The translations under genes were made by a program, and so were the position numbers. This document shows, one piece after another, positions 59,616 to 64,000 of a stretch of DNA of 64,000 nt; position 1 is the stretch's first letter; each line of letters starts with the position of its first letter. The notes under the pieces were generated by a model. It worked only from the letters and a program-made list of their open reading frames with translations, did not search any database and was not told the DNA's origin. The DNA comes from Pseudomonadota bacterium (GTDB lineage: Bacteria > Pseudomonadota > Gammaproteobacteria > Steroidobacterales > Steroidobacteraceae), in assembly GCA_003242685.1 (NCBI GenBank), contig QGVD01000002.1, positions 59,030-123,029 of the forward strand. Reading direction: 5' to 3'.

Positions 59616-60695
59616 ATGACTTCGTCCATCGACAGACTGATCGCCGATCCGCTTGTAGAGGCGCGCACACTCGCCGGTGCGGGGAAGCGCGTGATCGGAT
59701 ACGTCGGCGCCGACGTTCCACCCGAGCTGATCCTCGCGGCCGATGCGGTCCCCGTGCGCCTCAGGGGAATTCCCGGCGCACCGACACCGCGCGCGGATCG
59801 TTACGTGGAGCCGACCTTCTCCCCCGAGAGCCGATCGATCGCCGAACAGTGGCTGAACGGGGTCTACGGTGCGCTCGATGCTGTCGTGCTGCCGCGCACG
59901 GACGACAGCGCGCAGCGGCTCTACTATTACATCTGCGAGCTGCAGCGCGGCGGCAAGTGCGGCGGCCCGCGGCCGCTGCTCTACGACCTGCCGCGAATCG
60001 AAAGACCGACGAGCCACGAGCATGCGATCGACTCGACCCGGCGCCTCGCGCGCGAGCTGGGCACGCGTGAGTCCGCGCTCCCGGAGGCCGTGCGGCGTGT
60101 GGCGGAGCGGCGCACCGTGCTCGCGGAGATTCATGCCGCTCGCGTCGCGGATGAACCGCTGACCGGCAGCATCGGGCACCGCATGTTCCGCGCGGCGGAC
60201 CAGAGCTGGTCTTCCGCGTTCGATCTCGAGCTGCGCAGCGCGCTTGAGGGTGCCGAACGGCGTCCGCAGTCGCCGCGCATCGTGCTCATCGGCAGCAGAC
60301 CGCCGGACGAGCGCCTGCACGCCGCCGTCGAGACTGCCGGCGCCAATCTGATCGAAGAGATCGGTGAGGCGGCCGAGCCGTGGTCTCACATTGCCGAGAG
60401 CGCGCCCACGCTCGAGTCCATTGCAGTCCGCTGCTACGAAGCGAGCGTCCGCGGGAGGAACCTGCTCAGGTCCGCGGAAGAGATCCGCAAGCGCCTGTAC
60501 GACCTGCGTGCCGCCGCCGCCATCGTCTGGATGATCGAGGAAGACACCGGCATCGCCTGGGAGCTGCCGTCGCTCACGCGCGCGGTGGAACAGGCCGGCA
60601 TTCCGGTGCTCGCGCTCGCGCGACAGCAGTGGGATGTGACGCCTGAAACGATCGAAGCCTGTGTCCGATTCACCCGGAGTCTGGAGAAGAACTGA
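59616..60695 (+). CDS. 2-hydroxyacyl-CoA dehydratase-type subunit (HgdB/FldC/BcrB-like)
   Basis: 359 residues. PF06050-like fold: GYVGADVPPELILAADAVPVRLRG at the start (residues 28-51) and YDLPRIERPTSHEHA. In ordinary subunits the segment after the core strand carries PxTCDS with a cluster Cys; here it reads LPRTDDSAQRL (residues 92-102), so that Cys is Asp96. Other Cys are at 107 and 115. Such enzymes use a [4Fe-4S] cluster and ketyl radical chemistry to remove water from 2-hydroxyacyl-CoA, or to reduce aromatic CoA esters. The second subunit is encoded at 62886 with a CoA-transferase between. No activator ATPase (HgdC-like) is present in the window. Confidence 0.8.
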   Translation: MTSSIDRLIADPLVEARTLAGAGKRVIGYVGADVPPELILAADAVPVRLRGIPGAPTPRADRYVEPTFSPESRSIAEQWLNGVYGALDAVVLPRTDDSAQRLYYYICELQRGGKCGGPRPLLYDLPRIERPTSHEHAIDSTRRLARELGTRESALPEAVRRVAERRTVLAEIHAARVADEPLTGSIGHRMFRAADQSWSSAFDLELRSALEGAERRPQSPRIVLIGSRPPDERLHAAVETAGANLIEEIGEAAEPWSHIAESAPTLESIAVRCYEASVRGRNLLRSAEEIRKRLYDLRAAAAIVWMIEEDTGIAWELPSLTRAVEQAGIPVLALARQQWDVTPETIEACVRFTRSLEKN

Positions 60696-60699
60696 AGTG

Positions 60700-62889
60700 A
60701 TGCCGCTCAAGGATCTGCTCGTGCTTGCGCTCGATGAAGCCGCGGATGGCGCGCTCGCGCGCTTTCTGCAGAGCATGGGTGCGAGGATCCAGCGCATCCG
60801 GCTCGACGAGCTCGGCGAGCGTCTCGCGGAGGCGGACTTCCTCATCGATCGCCTGGGGCTCGCGCTGCTCAGCGATGCCGGATGGCCGCAGGAGACGATC
60901 GAGGCCCGCAATCGCCGGCTGATCCATGTCTCGGTCACGGCTTTCGGCAGCTACGGTCCGCGCGCCCGCTGGCGAGGCTCCGAGCTCGTGGCGTCCGCAA
61001 TGGGCGGAACGCTGCGGCTCACCGGCGAGCCCGATCGTCCGCCCGTGAAGGAAGCGCTCGATGCCTGCTGGTTCCACGCCGAGATGGCCGCGGCGGCCGG
61101 CGCGATGGCGGCGCTGTACGAGCGCGAGTCGACCGGCCTCGGTCAGCACGTCGACGTCTCCGTGCAGGAGGTCGCCTTCTCGCGCAACGTGAACGGCGTG
61201 CTCGTGTGGCAGTTCGACCGGCGCAAGCTCCACCGCGTCGGCGGTGCGCTGCACTACGGCAAGGCGACCGTGCGCTGCATCTGGAAACTTGCGGACGGAT
61301 ACTGCTTCCACTCGCTCATGACCGGGCGCTTCGGCGCGCCCGCGAATCAGGCGCTCAGCGACTGGATGGACGAGGTTGGCATCGACAACCCGATGCGCGG
61401 CACGGACTGGACGCGCTACGACCGCTCGGCGCTCGATCCGGAGACGCGCGCACGGTGGGAAGCGGCGATGGCCGCGTTCTTCGCCACGCGCACGCGCGAG
61501 GAGATCCGTACCGAAGGCCGGCGCAGAGGGATCAACGCGACGGTCATCGCGGAACCGGCGGACGTGCTCGCCGATCCGCACCTCGAGGCGCGAGGCTTCT
61601 GGAAGGAAAGCGAGGGGCGGCGCGTGCCCGGCCGCTTCGTGCACATCCGCTCCGCGGACACTGCTGCATCCGCTGCGAAATCCTCGAACGACGCAGGCCC
61701 ACGCCGCGGCTCGCGTCCCGGTCCACTTTCCGGCGTGCGGGTGCTCGACTTCTCCTGGGCGCTCGTCGGATCCATCAGCACGAAGATCCTCGGCGATCTC
61801 GGCTGCGAAGTCGTCAAGGTGGAATCGCGCACCCGTCCGTGTCTTTCGCGCATCGACGTGCAGGTGAGCGTGTCGAGCAGCTGGAGCCTCGACGACAAGC
61901 CCTGGTTCGCTCATCTCAACACGTCGAAGCGGAGCCTTTCGCTCGACATGAAGCGCCCGGAGAGCCGCGAGGTGCTCGCTCCGCTCATCGAATGGGCGGA
62001 CGTGGTCGTCGAGAACTTCTCGCCCGGGACGATGGCGAAGCTCGGACTCGATTACGACGCGCTCGCGAAGATCAATCCCCGCATCGTCATGGTGTCGGGC
62101 AGCGTCTACGGTCAGACGGGTCCGCTCGCCCGGGAATGGGGCGTGGATGGCACGGGCGCGGCTCTCTCGGGACGCACGTATCTCACCGGCTGGCCGGATC
62201 GCGACCCGGTGATTCCAGGCGCCGTGCCGTATGGCGACGTCATCGTGCCGTACGTGATGGCGGCTGCCGTCTGCGCCGCGCTGACCCACCGGCGCCGCAC
62301 CGGCAGGGGATGTCACATCGACGCATCGATGTACGAGATCTGCGTGCAGCAGATGCATGCGGCGATCGTCGCTGCAGCCACAGGTGAGCGGCCTCGACGG
62401 ATGGGCAACGACGATCCCGCGATGTTCCATCAGGGCGTCTATCCCACGCGCGGCGAGGATCGCTGGATCGCCATCTCGCTTCACTCGGAATCCGACTGGC
62501 AGCGCCTCTGCTCGCTCGCGAAGCTGGATCCCGCGAAATCCCCTCGCGAGAGCGAGGAAGCGCTGGCCGCATGGACGCGCGAGCAGCGGGATTTCGATCT
62601 GATGGAACAGTTGCAGACACAGGGCATCGCCGCCGGCGTCGTGCAGGATATCGAGGATCTGGTCGAGCGCGATCCTCAGCTTCGCGTACGGCAGGCGCTG
62701 ATCACCCTCGATCACCCCGTGCTGGGCCCCTTCGCCCACGTGCGCACGCCGATCGATCTGTCGCGTGCCACCGTGGCGCCGTTCCGTGCGCCGCTCATGG
62801 GCGAGCACAACCGTGAGATCGCGAGCAGCCTGTGCGGCCTTCCGGCCGAACGCATCGAGCAGCTCGAAGCGATGGGAGTCTTCAAATGA
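60700..62889 (+). CDS. Double-domain CoA-transferase (two CaiB/BaiF domains)
   Basis: 729 residues from ATG 60700, five bases after the previous stop. Residues 1-330 and about 345-729 are two class III CoA-transferase domains. The first lacks the normal N-terminal catalytic signature: the equivalent of the catalytic Asp is Glu95 in RGSELVASAMGG. The second keeps WSLDDKPWFAHLNTSKRSLSLDMKRPES, VVVENFSPGTMAKLGLDY and catalytic Asp483 in REWGVDGTGAALSG. Probably one site is active and the other structural. It should attach CoA to the acid for the flanking dehydratase. Last four bases overlap the next gene (ATGA). Confidence 0.9.
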   Translation: MPLKDLLVLALDEAADGALARFLQSMGARIQRIRLDELGERLAEADFLIDRLGLALLSDAGWPQETIEARNRRLIHVSVTAFGSYGPRARWRGSELVASAMGGTLRLTGEPDRPPVKEALDACWFHAEMAAAAGAMAALYERESTGLGQHVDVSVQEVAFSRNVNGVLVWQFDRRKLHRVGGALHYGKATVRCIWKLADGYCFHSLMTGRFGAPANQALSDWMDEVGIDNPMRGTDWTRYDRSALDPETRARWEAAMAAFFATRTREEIRTEGRRRGINATVIAEPADVLADPHLEARGFWKESEGRRVPGRFVHIRSADTAASAAKSSNDAGPRRGSRPGPLSGVRVLDFSWALVGSISTKILGDLGCEVVKVESRTRPCLSRIDVQVSVSSSWSLDDKPWFAHLNTSKRSLSLDMKRPESREVLAPLIEWADVVVENFSPGTMAKLGLDYDALAKINPRIVMVSGSVYGQTGPLAREWGVDGTGAALSGRTYLTGWPDRDPVIPGAVPYGDVIVPYVMAAAVCAALTHRRRTGRGCHIDASMYEICVQQMHAAIVAAATGERPRRMGNDDPAMFHQGVYPTRGEDRWIAISLHSESDWQRLCSLAKLDPAKSPRESEEALAAWTREQRDFDLMEQLQTQGIAAGVVQDIEDLVERDPQLRVRQALITLDHPVLGPFAHVRTPIDLSRATVAPFRAPLMGEHNREIASSLCGLPAERIEQLEAMGVFK

Positions 62890-64000
62890 GTACCCAGGCG
62901 CCACACGGCGGCGGAAGGCGCAGCCGCAAGGATCTCGAGTGCACCGCGGCGGCCACCGCGTACCAGCGCGCGTTCGTCGCCGATCTCAGGCGCAGGGTCG
63001 TCGACAACGGCGAGCCCTTCGTCATCGCGCAGGCGGACACGCCGCACGAGATCTTCCACGTCATGGACATTCCGCTGATCACCAATCAGTGGTGGTCGGC
63101 GTACATCTCGGCGAAGCAGCTCTCGCCGCGCTACTTTCAGGTGCTGGAGCAGCTCGGCTATCCCGCCAACAGCTGCAGGTACTGCTCCCTGGGTCTCGCC
63201 TGCACGCTCGACGGTGATCCTTCGACCGCGCCCTGGGGCGGCCTGCCGAAACCCACGGTGCTGGTCGCGAGGGTGACGTGCGAGTGCATCGAGCACGTCT
63301 TCGGCCAGTGGGCGAAGGCGCTCGGCACGGAGTTCTTCCCGCTCGAAGCGCCCGGCTGGACTCACAAGGACCCTCAGTGGTTCACGCGGTCGAACCAGAA
63401 GTGGGAGGAGGTCTACGAGGAGCGCCGCATCGAGCTCCTCGTACGCGAGATGCGCGAGCTCATCGCGTTCCTGGAGAAGCGCACCGGCAGACGCTTCGAC
63501 GAAGAGAAGTTCGTGAGCCTCATGCACGCGATCAACGAGCAGGAGGCGTACCTCGCCGACGCCGCGCGCCTGATCGGCGAGGCCCGGCCCTGCCCGGTGT
63601 CGATCGCCGAGCAGATGCCCAACACGATGATTCCGCAGTGGCACCGCGGATCGCCGTGGGCCGTGGCTCACGCGAAGCGTTTCCGCGACGAGGTGGCGCA
63701 GCGCATCGCCGCCGGCGCAGGCGTCAGCAGCAACGAGCGATGCCGGATGATGTGGATCGGTGCGGGCCTCTGGCACGACACCGGCTTCTACAGCGACCTC
63801 GAGGAGAAGTACGGCGCGGTGTTCGTGTGGTCGATGTACACGCCGTTCGCGGGCCCGCAGTACATCCGCGAGCTGCACGACAGACCGCTGCACGCGCTGG
63901 CGAGCCGCATCTGCTCGATGAACGAGGTGCTGCACCTGCCGCCCTGGATGAACGAGTGGATGGTGAACGAGGCGAAGCGCTGCGGCATCGACGCGGCGGT
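62886..64000 (+). CDS. 2-hydroxyacyl-CoA dehydratase-type subunit (HgdA-like), partial at right edge
   Basis: 371 codons before the window ends; the 3' end is missing. PF06050-like: DIPLITNQWWSAYISAKQ, a Cys-rich block C97-R-Y-C100 and C106, C132-E-C134 in PKPTVLVARVTCECIEHVF, then long helices (ELIAFLEKRTGR) and a Rossmann-like WIGAGLWHDTGFYSDLEEKYGA. These Cys positions fit cluster-binding residues of the partner subunit. Together with the subunit at 59616 it would form a dehydratase or reductase, but the alignment is by pattern only. An activator gene may follow off the right edge. Confidence 0.8.
   Translation, partial: MSTQAPHGGGRRSRKDLECTAAATAYQRAFVADLRRRVVDNGEPFVIAQADTPHEIFHVMDIPLITNQWWSAYISAKQLSPRYFQVLEQLGYPANSCRYCSLGLACTLDGDPSTAPWGGLPKPTVLVARVTCECIEHVFGQWAKALGTEFFPLEAPGWTHKDPQWFTRSNQKWEEVYEERRIELLVREMRELIAFLEKRTGRRFDEEKFVSLMHAINEQEAYLADAARLIGEARPCPVSIAEQMPNTMIPQWHRGSPWAVAHAKRFRDEVAQRIAAGAGVSSNERCRMMWIGAGLWHDTGFYSDLEEKYGAVFVWSMYTPFAGPQYIRELHDRPLHALASRICSMNEVLHLPPWMNEWMVNEAKRCGIDAA

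Noticed and set aside
60670..62904. A minus-strand open frame of 744 codons opposite the fused CoA-transferase
   Set aside because: Shadow frame; the plus strand has the CaiB motifs and coupled start and stop.
1..64000. Possible mobile element or phage remnants
   Set aside because: No transposase, integrase, terminal inverted repeats, tRNA-flanked island or CRISPR repeats were recognised.

Overview
The window reads as a high-GC, Gram-negative chromosome with dense gene packing, frequent ATGA/GTGA stop-start overlaps and many GTG starts. Four TonB-dependent receptors, a complete PQQ biosynthesis operon with a quinohemoprotein alcohol dehydrogenase, secreted DUF1592/DUF1552 proteins, a P450, class III CoA-transferases and a TRAP transporter together suggest an aerobic, catabolically versatile gammaproteobacterium, perhaps of the Steroidobacter/Nevskiales type. 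That placement is inferred from gene content only. No rRNA, tRNA, CRISPR array, insertion sequence or phage gene was seen.

Layout. 1-6717: left-edge DUF1592 cytochrome-like gene (cut by the window), a DUF4142 protein, a REC-GGDEF-EAL protein, a small unknown protein and an EamA exporter. 6769-16885: the PQQ locus, with pqqABCDE and an ABC exporter on the minus strand, and divergent from it a histidine kinase/LuxR regulator pair, a cupin and the PQQ/heme alcohol dehydrogenase. 16993-23338: a four-gene minus-strand operon (DUF1592, DUF1552, metallo-beta-lactamase fold, ankyrin repeats). 23955-29241: a Gly/Tyr-repeat BON protein, a hybrid histidine kinase and an unknown membrane-anchored protein. 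29277-33071: LysR regulator divergent from an MFS transporter and a P450. 33115-37805: operon of TonB receptor, di-heme cytochrome c and OmpA-like protein. 38046-44546: DUF6010-like membrane protein and two divergent TonB receptors. 44666-50961: a PhnB-like protein, an AlkZ-like glycosylase, a Vgb-like propeller, a MarR regulator and two secreted alpha/beta hydrolases. 51150-55550: CoA-transferase divergent from a TetR regulator, then a TonB receptor. 55910-64000: GntR regulator divergent from a CapA-like gene (frameshifted as given), TRAP permeases, two 2-hydroxyacyl-CoA dehydratase-type subunits and a double-domain CoA-transferase; the last gene runs off the right edge.

How it fits together. 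The PQQ operon makes the cofactor for the alcohol dehydrogenase, and the kinase/regulator pair between them is the obvious candidate controller. In the second half, a 20-bp operator-like sequence recurs in front of the MFS/P450 genes, between the CoA-transferase and TetR genes, and in the promoter of the TonB receptor at 53160-55550. This suggests one TetR regulon for uptake, oxidation and CoA-activation of an unknown hydrophobic substrate. The right-hand cluster looks like import of an organic acid, CoA transfer and radical-type dehydration or reduction of the acyl-CoA, which is unusual beside so much aerobic machinery and is the best candidate here for an undescribed pathway.
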